NCBI RefSeq assembly: GCF_022012395.1
Contig: NZ_JAKLTQ010000002.1
Location: forward strand, 1 to 64,000
From: Arthrobacter hankyongi
Lineage (GTDB): Bacteria > Actinomycetota > Actinomycetes > Actinomycetales > Micrococcaceae
Reading direction: 5' to 3'
Length of the DNA stretch: 64,000 nucleotides
The notes below the pieces were generated by a model. It searched no databases and was not told the origin of the DNA. It was given only the letters and a program-made list of their open reading frames with translations. A program made the position numbers and the translations under genes. How positions within the stretch are numbered: position 1 is the stretch's first letter; the number at the start of each line of letters is the position of its first letter. Below are positions 28,149-36,927 of the stretch, piece after piece.

Positions 28149-28163
28149 GTCCATAATGTGGAA
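28149..28163. promoter_or_regulatory. GTCCA-N5-TGGAA operator candidate (right)
   Basis: GTCCATAATGTGGAA matches the left site except for one arm-end base and three spacer bases. It sits about 16 bases upstream of the IclR start, suited to autoregulation. Confidence 0.62.
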
Positions 28164-28179
28164 ATAAGAAAGGGGAAGC

Positions 28180-28965
28180 ATGGCGGGACAGCAGGTGCAG
28201 GGCACGCAGGTAGTCGGCCGGGTGGCGCTGCTGCTGCGCATTGTGGCGCGCTCAGCCGACGCCGGTGCATCGCTGCCGGAAATCGTCAGGGCCTCCGGAC
28301 TGACCCGTCCCACCGTGTACCGGCTGTTGGCCGCGCTCGCGGCGGAAGGCCTGCTGGACCACAATGCCGAGTCCGGTACCTGGTACCTGGGTCCGGAGCT
28401 CTATGTGATGGGCACCGTGGCCGCCGGCCGGTTCGCGATCGAGGACCTGGCCCGGCCGGGCCTGCGCCGGCTGGCGGACGAGACCGGCGAAAGCGCGTTC
28501 CTGTCGATCCGCCGCGGTGATGAAACCGTGTGCCTGGTCCGCGAGGAGGGCAGCTTTCCGCTGCGCTCCTTCGTGCTGCACGAAGGGCTGCGGCTGCCGC
28601 TCGGCGTGGGGTCGGCAGGACTGGCCATCCTCGCATTCCTGCCCGACGACGAAGTGGACCGGCTGCTGGCGGACACCGCGTCCCGCGAAGGCCGGTTCGG
28701 CCCCGGCCACACGCCGGAGACTATCCGGGGGATCCTGGCGCAGACCCGGCGGGACGGCTATGCGGTGAACCCCGGCCTGATTCTGGAAGGCAGCTGGGGG
28801 ATGGGCGCGGCTGTTTTCGACCGCAACGACCGTCCGGCCTGGGCCCTGTCCCTGACCGGGATCGAGCAGCGGTTCCGTCCGGAGCGGCAGCAGTTCCTGG
28901 GCAGGCTGCTGCTGGAAGAAGCCCACAAGATCACCCAACAGCTGCGCCAGCAGTCCGCCGTCTGA
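28180..28965 (+). CDS. IclR family transcriptional regulator
   Basis: A 261-residue IclR protein. The N-terminal winged helix (GRVALLLRIVARSADAGASLPEIVRASGLTRPTVYRLLAALAAEGLLDHN) is followed by the ligand domain ending in RLLLEEAHKITQQL. AAGGGGAAG precedes ATG 28180. It is divergent from the CoA-transferase/thiolase operon, with two matching inverted repeats between them, so it is the likely specific regulator of that operon. The effector is probably the oxoacid substrate. Confidence 0.9.
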   Translation: MAGQQVQGTQVVGRVALLLRIVARSADAGASLPEIVRASGLTRPTVYRLLAALAAEGLLDHNAESGTWYLGPELYVMGTVAAGRFAIEDLARPGLRRLADETGESAFLSIRRGDETVCLVREEGSFPLRSFVLHEGLRLPLGVGSAGLAILAFLPDDEVDRLLADTASREGRFGPGHTPETIRGILAQTRRDGYAVNPGLILEGSWGMGAAVFDRNDRPAWALSLTGIEQRFRPERQQFLGRLLLEEAHKITQQLRQQSAV

Positions 28966-29054
28966 CTCTCAGCTCCGACCGACCTTTTCAAGGCCAAGAA
29001 GGTCGTTAAGTGGCAAGCCTACGGGGTGGCGAATGGGGGTGGATGAAGGAGGGG

Positions 29055-30122
29055 TCAGGGATTGGGCTGCAGCACTGCCTTGAACAGTGCGCTGCCGTCC
29101 GCTGCCGACCCCTCGGCCGCATCGTGCAGCGCCTCGACCGCTCGGCTCATCGGATAGACGCTGACCAGTTCGTCCCCAAGCCGGGGCACGGTGGTCAGGA
29201 ACTCCAGTGCCGCCTCGTAGTCCGCGCGGTTGGAGGAGTAGCTGGTCAGCACCGTGAGCTTCTTGCCGGGCAGGGTGCTGACTGGCTGTTGTGCGCCGGT
29301 GGCATACAGCGCGACCAGCACCAGGCGGCCGCCGGGCCGCAGCGCATCGACGGCGGTGGCCAGCTGCTTGCCGGAACCCGAGGCCTCGATCCAGATGTCG
29401 ATGCTGTCCGGTTCCAGGGACATGGTGGCGCGCAGACCCAGCCTTTCAGCCAGCTCGCGGCGGCTCTTGTGCTTCGGACCGTCCCGGCCGAACATGACGA
29501 CGTCGGCGCCCCGGCTTTGGGCGATCAGGGCGGCGAGCAGTCCAACGGCACGGGTGGTGGATACCGCCACTCTGTCCCCGGGGCCGGTCCTGCCGACGAC
29601 GCTGGCCGCGCGCCAGGCGATGGATGTCGGTTCGGCGAGCACCGCCGTCGTGTCCGGAAGGCTGTCGGGAACCGGCAGCAGGCTCCGCCACGGGACGATG
29701 GTGCGGCCGGCAGCAGCACCGTGCCGGCCCAGGCCCAGCGAACTGCGCCATCGGCAGTCTTCCGGCCGGTCGGCGGCACAGGCCTCGCAGCGGCCGCAGC
29801 CGATCACGGCCAGCGGGACGACCCGGGTTCCAGGGGCGGGCCAGTCCGGTACGAGCAGGCCGGTGGCCGAGACCACGCCGACGGCCTCCTGGCCCAGCAC
29901 CGTCCCGGGCCGGACCCAGTCGAAGGCCGGGTCCGCCCGGTAGATCACGATGTCGGCGCCGCACAGGCCGCAGAGCGTGATGGTCAGCTCCACGTCCGCT
30001 GGCCCCGGAGCGCGCAGCGGGTGTTCGACCACGCCGACACCGCCGGCTGCCACCTCAGTGCGGGCGAGGGCCGGTACCTGCCGGGTGGGCCCGAAGTGCC
30101 CGCCCGGGACACCTTCCGCCAT
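29055..30122 (-). CDS. MDR-family dehydrogenase with altered zinc site
   Basis: A 355-residue medium-chain dehydrogenase. N-terminal GroES-like domain with C54 in CGLCGAD. The usual zinc-ligand motif GHE reads GQE here (Gln78 in place of His). The structural-zinc loop is intact: Cys109, 112, 115 and 123 in GCGRCEACAADRPEDC. The nucleotide-binding domain follows, though the usual glycine-rich Rossmann motif is poorly defined (VAVSTTRAVGLLAALIAQSRGADVVMFG). It resembles glucose dehydrogenase-like members. ATG 30122 with GGAGGG upstream. Function unknown; the His-to-Gln change may alter metal use. Confidence 0.78.
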   Translation of the reverse strand: MAEGVPGGHFGPTRQVPALARTEVAAGGVGVVEHPLRAPGPADVELTITLCGLCGADIVIYRADPAFDWVRPGTVLGQEAVGVVSATGLLVPDWPAPGTRVVPLAVIGCGRCEACAADRPEDCRWRSSLGLGRHGAAAGRTIVPWRSLLPVPDSLPDTTAVLAEPTSIAWRAASVVGRTGPGDRVAVSTTRAVGLLAALIAQSRGADVVMFGRDGPKHKSRRELAERLGLRATMSLEPDSIDIWIEASGSGKQLATAVDALRPGGRLVLVALYATGAQQPVSTLPGKKLTVLTSYSSNRADYEAALEFLTTVPRLGDELVSVYPMSRAVEALHDAAEGSAADGSALFKAVLQPNP

Positions 30123-30197
30123 CTGGTTTCCCTCCGTTGTCCCTGTCCTCCGATCCTAACTGGGCAGGGAACGGGAAGCGGCGCAGTCCGGTAGGAC

Positions 30198-30629
30198 TTA
30201 CCTTGGTGCCGTGTCGGCCGTCGCGGCACCTGACGCCTGCCAGGCCGCGAGAAGCCTAGAGTCTCCGGAAATGAGCACCGCAGCGGGATCACGGGATACG
30301 GCCAGTCCGGCGGCACAGTGGACCGCATCGTAGCCGCGCAGGGCAAACCGTCCGGCTGCCTTCGCCGACGCCCGCATCAACTTGTCATCCAATTCGACAA
30401 TCCCGAAGCTGTCCCAGTAGGACTCCAGCTCCGCCATCAGGATGCGGAGCTGGCCTCCGCCAATCCGGCCAATCCGATGCGCCTGCTCCAGCGCGGCAGC
30501 CGTCTCAACGAACAGCAGCCTCGTTGCCAGGGGAACATCAGTGGCGTGCCAGAGCCGGCGACACGCGGCCGAGCCAGGCTCGAGGACAAGGAGCGGGACG
30601 AAGGCGGACGTATCCCAGTACGTGATCAT
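30198..30629 (-). CDS. PIN-domain toxin (VapC-like)
   Basis: A 143-residue PIN ribonuclease. The acidic metal-binding residues are in place: Asp6 (YWDTSAFVPL), Glu42 (FVETAAALEQ), the Asp of GYDAVHCAAGLA, and the Asp of SGDSRLLAAW. It lies downstream of the antitoxin gene with a 4-base overlap, the usual toxin-antitoxin arrangement. It would act as an RNA-cleaving toxin when the antitoxin is lost. The RNA target is unknown. Confidence 0.88.
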   Translation of the reverse strand: MITYWDTSAFVPLLVLEPGSAACRRLWHATDVPLATRLLFVETAAALEQAHRIGRIGGGQLRILMAELESYWDSFGIVELDDKLMRASAKAAGRFALRGYDAVHCAAGLAVSRDPAAVLISGDSRLLAAWQASGAATADTAPR

Positions 30630-30883
30630 TCACGCTGCCCGGTCACCAAGTCGCTGACCGTTCCCTCGATGACAAGCGGCTCGCCGACCTGCCGTTTGGG
30701 TCCGTGGGGCCGGGTCACGGTTCCGTCGGCGATGAGCTTTTCGAGCACGCTGTCCCCCTCGAGCGGGGCCAGACGCGCAACCGGTTTTCCACGATCCGTA
30801 ATCGTGATCGGTGTGCCGTTGCGCACGACCTCGGCAATGTGCCGGCTCAAGTGGTTCTTTAAGTCCCTGATTCCGATGCCCAA
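30626..30883 (-). CDS. Phd/YefM-family antitoxin (VapB-like)
   Basis: An 85-residue antitoxin. The N-terminus GIGIRDLKNHLSRHIAEVVRNGTPITITDRGKPVARLAP is a Phd/YefM DNA-binding fold; the C-terminus binds the toxin. The only suitable start is TTG 30883, supported by AAGGAG 5 bases upstream. It overlaps the toxin gene by 4 bases. The complex probably represses its own promoter through the inverted repeat at 30900-30922. Confidence 0.86.
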   Translation of the reverse strand: MGIGIRDLKNHLSRHIAEVVRNGTPITITDRGKPVARLAPLEGDSVLEKLIADGTVTRPHGPKRQVGEPLVIEGTVSDLVTGQRE

Positions 30884-30899
30884 GTGTGCTCCTTGGTGG

Positions 30900-30922
30900 C
30901 TACAGTTCCAAACTAATTGTAG
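30900..30922. promoter_or_regulatory. CTACA/TGTAG inverted repeat upstream of antitoxin
   Basis: CTACA (30900-30904) and TGTAG (30918-30922) flank an AT-rich spacer just upstream of the antitoxin start. This is an operator candidate for autoregulation by the toxin-antitoxin complex. Confidence 0.4.
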
Positions 30923-30935
30923 CTACCTAACACGG

Positions 30936-32039
30936 TCAGGATGCCAGGGAATCGCGCCTCACATCCTCCCAGGCCTCGAGGACTGCCCGCCGCAGGGCGA
31001 GGGGAACGGCGATGTCCTTTCCGAGCACCACCAGGCCCAGTCCATGCAGATACTCAAGCTGCCGGCCTACCTCTGCGTAAAGCTTGGTGGTTTCCTCGGT
31101 TTGACCGGCTGGAACCAGCACGCCCGGATTCGAGAGGACCAGCCGCGACACCGAGCCGGTGGTCGAAGCTGCCTGTGCCAGGAGCCGGCCCAGTGCATAT
31201 CCTGTGCTGTCCTCGTCCCGGTCGGTAACGGCACAGCCGATGCTGAAGGCGACTTCGAAGAATGTGTAGGCGAGCATCTCCAGCAGTTCCAGACGGTCGT
31301 CGGCGTCGCCGTCGTTCATTGTTTGGCGGATTTCGGCCAACTGGTCCGCGGTGCCGGAGAAGGAACCGAGGCCCAGTCCCCTCAGGGTCGTGAACACCTC
31401 GGCCAGTACGTGTTCTCCTGCCGGGGCACTCGGGGCACCCAGGGCAGCAGCGGCCCGGACCGCCTGCCGCCACGGGAGCGTGGGGTCATCCCGAAGGCGT
31501 GTCACCAGCGCGGCGAGCAGCCGGTCAGCCCGCAGCGTCACCGGCAGCCCGGCGAGGAGCTCCAGCCGCTCGGACTGGTCCGGCTCAGTCCAGTCGAAGC
31601 CGCGGACGGGCCCGAGCGCGGCGTACCCCAGGTGCGCCCGCCGGTAGAAGATCCTCAGTTCCTGCAACTGCTCGTCCGTACCCGTCCACCGGCCGGTCTG
31701 CTCCAGGAAGTTGGTGAACACTGACATCGAGGTCACAAACGGCATATAGAAGTAATCGTCCCCCGCGCAGAAGGAGTCGACGGACAGGCAGACCGCGGCC
31801 TCGATGCCAAGGGCGGTGAACGAGGTGGCGCTGGTGCGTGGCCGAAGCTCACGATGGACCGCCAGGACTGTTTGGACGTACGCCATGATGGCGGACTGAT
31901 CCTCCTGCGGACCGCCGTTGCCGAACCAGGCTCTGAATTCGGGTGCGAGGGCGCCGGTTTCGGCGGCCGCGATCGACGCCGGCGGGCGGTACCCCCGGGC
32001 ACGGGGGCCGCCATGACGCCGTCGAGCATTCCGTCCCAT
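30936..32039 (-). CDS. hypothetical protein, 367 aa
   Basis: I do not recognise this protein. It is 367 residues, soluble and mostly helical, with an Arg-rich N-terminus (MGRNARRRHGGPRARGYRPP) and no signal peptide. Leu/Ala-rich stretches dominate (residues ~150-340). I chose ATG 32039 (GGAAGG 8 bases upstream) over longer frames that begin in intergenic sequence. It lies between the toxin-antitoxin pair and the mhpE terminator and is on the same strand as both. No function is assigned. Confidence 0.7.
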   Translation of the reverse strand: MGRNARRRHGGPRARGYRPPASIAAAETGALAPEFRAWFGNGGPQEDQSAIMAYVQTVLAVHRELRPRTSATSFTALGIEAAVCLSVDSFCAGDDYFYMPFVTSMSVFTNFLEQTGRWTGTDEQLQELRIFYRRAHLGYAALGPVRGFDWTEPDQSERLELLAGLPVTLRADRLLAALVTRLRDDPTLPWRQAVRAAAALGAPSAPAGEHVLAEVFTTLRGLGLGSFSGTADQLAEIRQTMNDGDADDRLELLEMLAYTFFEVAFSIGCAVTDRDEDSTGYALGRLLAQAASTTGSVSRLVLSNPGVLVPAGQTEETTKLYAEVGRQLEYLHGLGLVVLGKDIAVPLALRRAVLEAWEDVRRDSLAS

Positions 32040-32142
32040 GCTGGTGCCCTTCCGTTGGAGGTGCTGCGCTGCTACCACCCTGACCTCCCGCACACGGCGC
32101 CACCAGCCCTCCGGCCGGAGGTGTGGATAACCCGGACATACA

Positions 32143-32180
32143 GAAGGGCCGTCATCCACCCTTGTGGATGACGGCCCTTC
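32143..32180. terminator. terminator of the mhpDFE operon, 17-bp perfect stem
   Basis: GAAGGGCCGTCATCCAC (32143-32159), 4-base loop, GTGGATGACGGCCCTTC (32164-32180). It lies directly downstream of the aldolase gene on the minus strand. No U-tract follows on that strand. Confidence 0.78.
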
Positions 32181-32213
32181 CGGCTGCCGCGAGGCTAACC
32201 CCGGTGCCGGTGG

Positions 32214-33239
32214 TTACGCGTTCGCGCCCGCCAGCTGCACCGCGACGTCGACGATCATGTCTTCCTGGCCGCCGACGTAGCCGGCCTTGCCGACCTCTTC
32301 GAGGATCTTCCAAGCCGGGACGCCGTAACGGTCGGCGGCGCGCTCGGCGTGGATCAGGAAGGAGGAGTAGACCCCGGCGTAGCCCTGCATGATGGACGCA
32401 CGGTCCATCACCGGCATGCGGGTGATGTAGGGCTTGACCACGTCTTCGGCGGCGGCCATCAGGCCCTGCACGTCCACGCCGGTGTTGATCCCGAGGCGGT
32501 CGAAGGCGGCGGCGAGCACTTCGGTGGGGGAGTTGCCGGCGCCGGCGCCCAGGGCGACCAGGGTGCCGTCGATCTGCCGGGCCCCGGCGCGCACGGCGAA
32601 CACGGAGTTGGCCACGCCGAAGCTCATGTTCTGGTGGCCGTGGAAGCCCACCTGCGCGTCGGAACCGAGCTCGGCGACCAGGGCGGAGACGCGGTCGGAG
32701 ACGTCCTCGAGGATCAGCGCGCCGGCAGAGTCCACCACGTAGACGCACTGGCAGCCGGCGTCGGCCATGATCCGGCCCTGCTTGGCCAGTTCCTCGGGGG
32801 AGACCCGGTGCGAGAGCATCAGGAAGCCCACGGTTTCCATGCCCAGCTTGCGGGCGTGCTGGAAGTGCTGGATCGAGATGTCGGCCTCGGTGCAGTGCGT
32901 GGCGATGCGGGCCACGGACGCGCCGGCCTCGTGTGCCTGGTTCAGGTCGTGGATGGTGCCCAGGCCCGGGAGCATGAGCACGGCGATCTTGGCCTGCTTG
33001 GCTTCGTCCACGGCGGCGCGGACCAGCTCCAGCTCCGGGGTCAGCGAGAAGCCGTAGTTGAACGAGGAGCCGCCCAGCCCGTCGCCGTGGGTGACCTCGA
33101 TGACCTTCACGCCGGCGTCGTCCAGGGCGCGCACGGTGGAGCGCACGTGGCCGACCGTGAACTTGTGGCTCATCGCGTGCGAGCCGTCGCGCAGGGTCGT
33201 GTCGGTCAGACGGACACTGTATTCGGCGGCGGTGCTCAT
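32214..33239 (-). CDS. mhpE: 4-hydroxy-2-oxovalerate aldolase
   Basis: A 341-residue DRE-TIM/HMGL-fold aldolase. [16 protein letters not shown] at the N-terminus supplies the catalytic Arg and metal-binding Asp; [29 protein letters not shown] (metal-binding HxH) and [12 protein letters not shown] follow. It splits 4-hydroxy-2-oxovalerate to pyruvate and acetaldehyde and normally works in a channelled complex with the acylating dehydrogenase. Its start overlaps that gene's stop (ATGA). ATG 33239 was chosen by the overlap and by family length. Confidence 0.94.
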   Translation of the reverse strand: MSTAAEYSVRLTDTTLRDGSHAMSHKFTVGHVRSTVRALDDAGVKVIEVTHGDGLGGSSFNYGFSLTPELELVRAAVDEAKQAKIAVLMLPGLGTIHDLNQAHEAGASVARIATHCTEADISIQHFQHARKLGMETVGFLMLSHRVSPEELAKQGRIMADAGCQCVYVVDSAGALILEDVSDRVSALVAELGSDAQVGFHGHQNMSFGVANSVFAVRAGARQIDGTLVALGAGAGNSPTEVLAAAFDRLGINTGVDVQGLMAAAEDVVKPYITRMPVMDRASIMQGYAGVYSSFLIHAERAADRYGVPAWKILEEVGKAGYVGGQEDMIVDVAVQLAGANA

Positions 33240-34183
33240 GCGTTTGCTCCAATGGTCTCGGCGGCGGCGTCGATGCGCTCGGCCAGCAGGTCTGCGGTGC
33301 GGGTGGCGGCGGCGGTGATGATGTCCAGGTTGCCGGCGTATTCGGGCAGGTAGTCGGCGGCGCCCTTGACCTGGACCCACACGCCCACGCGGCCGTTGCC
33401 GTTCCAGTCCTCGCGGGCGGTGTCGAACTGCGGTTCGACGCGCAGCTCGTAGCCGGGCACGTAGTCGCGGATCTTCGCGGCGGCCTCGTCGATGGCGGTG
33501 CGGATGGCGTCCTGGGTCTGGCCGGGCTCGGCGGCCTCGGCCGGGATGGCGCAGTAGATAGTGTTGCGCATGATCATCGGCGGCTCCACCGGGTTGATGA
33601 TGATGATCGCCTTGCCGCGCTTGGCGCCGCCGATGACTTCCAGGGCCTTGGCGGTGGTTTCGGTGAATTCGTCCACGTTGGCGCGGGTGCCCGGGCCGGC
33701 GGACTTCGAGGCGATCGAGGCGACGATTTCGGCGTAGTCGACCGGGACCACCGAGGAGACGGCGGCCACGATCGGGGTGGTGGCCTGGCCGGCGCAGGTG
33801 ATCATGTTGACGTTCATGACGTCCGTCAGCGAGTCCAGGTTCACCACGGGCGCCAGGTAGGGGCCGACGGCGGCGGGGGTCAGGTCGATCGCGTGGATGC
33901 CGGCGGCCTTGTACTTGTCCGCGTTGGCGGCGTGCGCCTTGGCCGAGGTGCACTCGAAGACGAAGTCCGGCAGTTCGTCCTGGGCCAGCAGCCAGTCCAC
34001 GCCCTCGGCCGAGACGGTGACGCCCAGGCGCGCCGCGCGCGCCAGTCCGTCCGAGTTGGGGTCGATGCCGATCATGTACTTGACCTCGACGTTCTGGCTG
34101 CGGCGCATGATCTTGAACATCAGGTCGGTGCCGATGTTGCCGGAGCCGACGATCGCGGCCGTCTTTTTCCTGGTCACTGTCAT
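33236..34183 (-). CDS. mhpF: acetaldehyde dehydrogenase (acylating)
   Basis: A 315-residue enzyme. NAD motif [13 protein letters not shown], catalytic Cys in the [16 protein letters not shown] motif, [17 protein letters not shown] and the C-terminal dimerisation region. It converts acetaldehyde plus CoA and NAD to acetyl-CoA. Together with the aldolase it finishes the meta-cleavage pathway. It starts 23 bases downstream of the hydratase stop and overlaps the aldolase gene, so the three are one operon. Confidence 0.94.
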   Translation of the reverse strand: MTVTRKKTAAIVGSGNIGTDLMFKIMRRSQNVEVKYMIGIDPNSDGLARAARLGVTVSAEGVDWLLAQDELPDFVFECTSAKAHAANADKYKAAGIHAIDLTPAAVGPYLAPVVNLDSLTDVMNVNMITCAGQATTPIVAAVSSVVPVDYAEIVASIASKSAGPGTRANVDEFTETTAKALEVIGGAKRGKAIIIINPVEPPMIMRNTIYCAIPAEAAEPGQTQDAIRTAIDEAAAKIRDYVPGYELRVEPQFDTAREDWNGNGRVGVWVQVKGAADYLPEYAGNLDIITAAATRTADLLAERIDAAAETIGANA

Positions 34184-34206
34184 GGGGATGGTCCTTTGGT
34201 CCGGAG

Positions 34207-35001
34207 TTAGCTGAAGTTGATGGTCAGGGAGCCCAGGTCCCCGAAGTCGGCAGTGGCGGATTCGCCGGCCACCACGGGCAGGGCCTTCGTGAAGGAGCCC
34301 GGCAGCACCAACTGTCCGGCCTTCAGTGCCACGCCCTGTTCGCCCAGGACATTGGCCAGCCAGGCCAGCGGGGCGACAGGGTCGTCCATCACGGCGGCAC
34401 CGGTTCCGGATTCGCGTGCCTCGCCGTTGATCCGCAGCGTGCATTCGACGGCGGCCAGATCCTCGACGGCGACCGGCAGCGGGGTGCGTCCGACGGCGAT
34501 GGCGCCGCAGGAGGCGTTGTCCGCCACGGTGTCCACCAGCCTGATGTCCCAGTTGGCAATGCGCGAGTCGATGATCTCGATCGCGGCGTAGACTTCGCCG
34601 ATCGCGGCGGCGGCATGTTCGCGGGTTACGCCGGGGCCGGAGAGGTCTTCCTTGAGCACGAAGCCGAACTCGGGCTCGACCTTCGGGGCGATGAACCCGG
34701 CGGCCGGGATCCGGGCGTCCTCGTGGTGGACCATGTCGTCGAAGAAGAAGCCGAAGTCCGGCGAGTCCACGCCCAGCTGGGCCTGCATCGCCAGCGAGGT
34801 CAGGCCCACCTTGCGCCCGGCCAGCACCCGGCCCGCCGCGAGGTGGTGGCGCAGCTGCGCCTCCTGGATCTCGTACGCGTCCTGCAGGCCCATGCCCTCC
34901 AGCCGGTCCCGCAGCGGTGCCACCGGGACCATTGTCCGGGAGGCTTCGAGCAGTTCGTCGGCGAACTGCTGCAGGACGTCCTTTGCGATGGCAGGGTTCA
35001 C
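34207..35001 (-). CDS. mhpD: 2-keto-4-pentenoate hydratase
   Basis: A 264-residue hydratase of the FAA hydrolase-like/MhpD group. [36 protein letters not shown] at the N-terminus; [14 protein letters not shown] and [14 protein letters not shown] provide the metal-binding acids. It hydrates 2-hydroxypenta-2,4-dienoate to 4-hydroxy-2-oxovalerate. GTG 35001 was chosen because TAGGAG lies 5 bases upstream. It opens the mhpDFE unit and is divergent from an IclR gene. Confidence 0.92.
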   Translation of the reverse strand: MNPAIAKDVLQQFADELLEASRTMVPVAPLRDRLEGMGLQDAYEIQEAQLRHHLAAGRVLAGRKVGLTSLAMQAQLGVDSPDFGFFFDDMVHHEDARIPAAGFIAPKVEPEFGFVLKEDLSGPGVTREHAAAAIGEVYAAIEIIDSRIANWDIRLVDTVADNASCGAIAVGRTPLPVAVEDLAAVECTLRINGEARESGTGAAVMDDPVAPLAWLANVLGEQGVALKAGQLVLPGSFTKALPVVAGESATADFGDLGSLTINFS

Positions 35002-35089
35002 GGTGGCTCCTAGTCTGTTGCGCCGGACCCCTGAATAAGGGCCGGTGTTCGGTCTTGATTGTGCGGCCCCAATCCGCGACACTGCAATC

Positions 35090-35863
35090 ATGCGTACCGC
35101 TGAATGGAACAGCTCGTCCTCGGTGCTGGAACGCGCCGCCCTGATCCTGGGCGCCTTCCAGGTCCAGGACCGGACCCTCGGGGTCTCGGAACTGGCCCGG
35201 CGGACCGGCCTGGCCAAGTCCACCGTCTCGCGGCTGACCACGGAACTGGTACGCCTGCAGTACCTGGAACGCCACGGGCAGTCCCTCCGCCTTGGCCTGG
35301 CCCTGTTCGAACTCGGCCAGCTGGCGGCCACGCCGAAGGAGCTGCGCCGGCGGGCCATCGCGTTTATGGCCGACCTGCGCAACGCCACCGGGCAGACCAT
35401 CCACTTGGCTCTGCTGGACGGCACGGAGGTGGTCTACATCGAGATCCTGCGCGGCAAGGGTACTCCGCCACTGCCCTCCCGGGTGGGCGGGCGGCTGCCG
35501 GCCCACGCCACCGCCGTCGGAAAGGCGATGCTGGCTTTTTCCGCGCCGGAGGTGCTGGACCAGGTTATCGCCGGCGGCCTGCCCCGCGTCGGCCCGGACA
35601 CCATCACCGACGAAGCGGCCCTGCGTAAGGCCCTGGCGGAGATCGCGGCGGACGGGGTGGCCTACGAACGGAACGAATCCGCACCGGACAGCTTCTGCGC
35701 AGCCAGCCCGGTGCTGGATGCCGGCGGCGCCCTGGTGGCGGCGCTGTCCGTCTCGGCCAAGGTGGGGCATCTGGACGTGCACCGGGTGGCCCCGGCCGTG
35801 CGCACGGCGGCCCTGGCGCTGGGTCGGCAGCTGCCGCGCAACAGCGTCTTGGCTGAGGGATGA
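35090..35863 (+). CDS. IclR family transcriptional regulator
   Basis: A 257-residue IclR protein. Winged helix ([52 protein letters not shown]) followed by the effector domain with [13 protein letters not shown] and [16 protein letters not shown] 35090 or GTG 35045 could start it; neither has a good ribosome binding site. It is divergent from mhpDFE and is the likely local regulator of that half of the pathway. A second IclR gene (41334) serves the other half. Confidence 0.88.
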   Translation: MRTAEWNSSSSVLERAALILGAFQVQDRTLGVSELARRTGLAKSTVSRLTTELVRLQYLERHGQSLRLGLALFELGQLAATPKELRRRAIAFMADLRNATGQTIHLALLDGTEVVYIEILRGKGTPPLPSRVGGRLPAHATAVGKAMLAFSAPEVLDQVIAGGLPRVGPDTITDEAALRKALAEIAADGVAYERNESAPDSFCAASPVLDAGGALVAALSVSAKVGHLDVHRVAPAVRTAALALGRQLPRNSVLAEG

Positions 35864-35882
35864 CGGAGTAACTGACTAACGG

Positions 35883-35925
35883 AGTCTGTGAGTTCGGCAG
35901 CCGTGGACTCGCGAACTAACAGACT
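35883..35925. repeat. inverted repeat, candidate partition/operator site
   Basis: AGTCTGTGAGTTCG (35883-35896) and CGAACTAACAGACT (35912-35925) are 14-base inverted arms with one mismatch, 15 bases apart. The repeat begins 70 bases after the preceding stop codon's region and ends 69 bases before parA. The phrase AACGGAGTCTG next to it recurs inside the second cassette gene (37090-37100). It is a candidate parS or autoregulatory site. Confidence 0.6.
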
Positions 35926-35994
35926 TCCGGCGCGCCGTCGGGACACCCGGCAGCGCCGGTGGCAAGGTGGTATCCACCTGACAGGGGAGGGATC

Positions 35995-36927
35995 ATGAGG
36001 CCAGGCCTTGAGCGCGTCATTGCCGTCGTGAACGGCAAAGGCGGAGTCGGCAAGACAACGATTACCGCGAACCTTGGTGGCATGCTGGCAGCCAGCGGCT
36101 ACCGGGTCCTGCTGGTGGACATGGACCCGCAGGGCAACCTCGCCGAAGAGCTCGGCTACACCCACAAGCCGGTCAACGACGACGGGCTGGCCCTCTCGCG
36201 CACTCTGGTCTCCGGTGCTGCGGCGCAGCCGGCGGCAGGCATCCGCCGGAACCTGGACGTGCTCATCGGCGGCGCCCACCTGGACGCGGCTGCGGCGGGG
36301 CTGACCCTGAAGGCCCGCAAAGACCCGTTGGCTGCCAAGTCCGCCCTGGCGGAGGCACTCGCCCCGGTCGCGCAGGACTATGACTTGGTTTTCGTCGACT
36401 GCCCGCCCGGCCAGGAAACCCTGCAGCAGGCAGCGCTGGCGGCCGCCCGGTGGGCGCTGATCCCGGTCAAGACGGATGCCTCCTCACGGAAGGGGCTGCG
36501 GGACGTGGCACGCCGGCTGGACGCCGTCATCGACATCAACCCGCACCTGGACCTGCTGGGCGTGGTGCTCTTCGGCGTCAACCGCTCGGCGCACCGCGTG
36601 GTGGAGGCCGCGCGGGAGGGTATCCGCGAGGATCTGGGCGACGGTGCGCCGGTCCTCACCACTGCCATCAGGCATGCCGAGGCTGCCGCGCAGGAGAGCC
36701 GGGAACGCGGGCTGCTCGCCTTCGAACTGGAGGAGGCGGTTCTTGCCGCGCCCAAATGGTGGGAGCTGCGGCGCAATAACGTCCAGCATGACGGCCCCCG
36801 TTCCAAGAGCGCCGTCGGGGTTGCCGAGGACTTCCAGGCCCTGGGCGAAGAGATTATCGCCCGCATTTCGTCCGGCGAGGCGCCACCCTCCGACCAGATG
36901 CGGGCCGGAACGGGAGCTGCACGATGA
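35995..36927 (+). CDS. ParA family partition ATPase
   Basis: A 310-residue deviant-Walker ATPase. Walker A NGKGGVGKTT (13-22), Walker A' VDMDPQGN (41-48), FVDCPPGQE, and family C-terminal sequence. There is no N-terminal DNA-binding domain, so it is the small (Ib-like or Soj-like) form. ATG 35995 has GGGGAGG 4 bases upstream. It overlaps the next gene by 4 bases. No parB/noc or chromosome-origin genes are nearby, so this looks like a plasmid-type partition cassette rather than the chromosomal par locus. Confidence 0.9.
   Translation: MRPGLERVIAVVNGKGGVGKTTITANLGGMLAASGYRVLLVDMDPQGNLAEELGYTHKPVNDDGLALSRTLVSGAAAQPAAGIRRNLDVLIGGAHLDAAAAGLTLKARKDPLAAKSALAEALAPVAQDYDLVFVDCPPGQETLQQAALAAARWALIPVKTDASSRKGLRDVARRLDAVIDINPHLDLLGVVLFGVNRSAHRVVEAAREGIREDLGDGAPVLTTAIRHAEAAAQESRERGLLAFELEEAVLAAPKWWELRRNNVQHDGPRSKSAVGVAEDFQALGEEIIARISSGEAPPSDQMRAGTGAAR

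Noticed and set aside
25343-28965. pcaIJF of the beta-ketoadipate pathway
   Set aside because: The CoA-transferase subunits could fit, but the thiolase is of the SCP2-like type and no other pca gene is present, so the general 3-oxoacid name is safer.
33236-35782. An 848-codon frame covering the acetaldehyde dehydrogenase
   Set aside because: Only the last 315 codons (from ATG 34183) match the family; the upstream part is a shadow of mhpD and the IclR gene.
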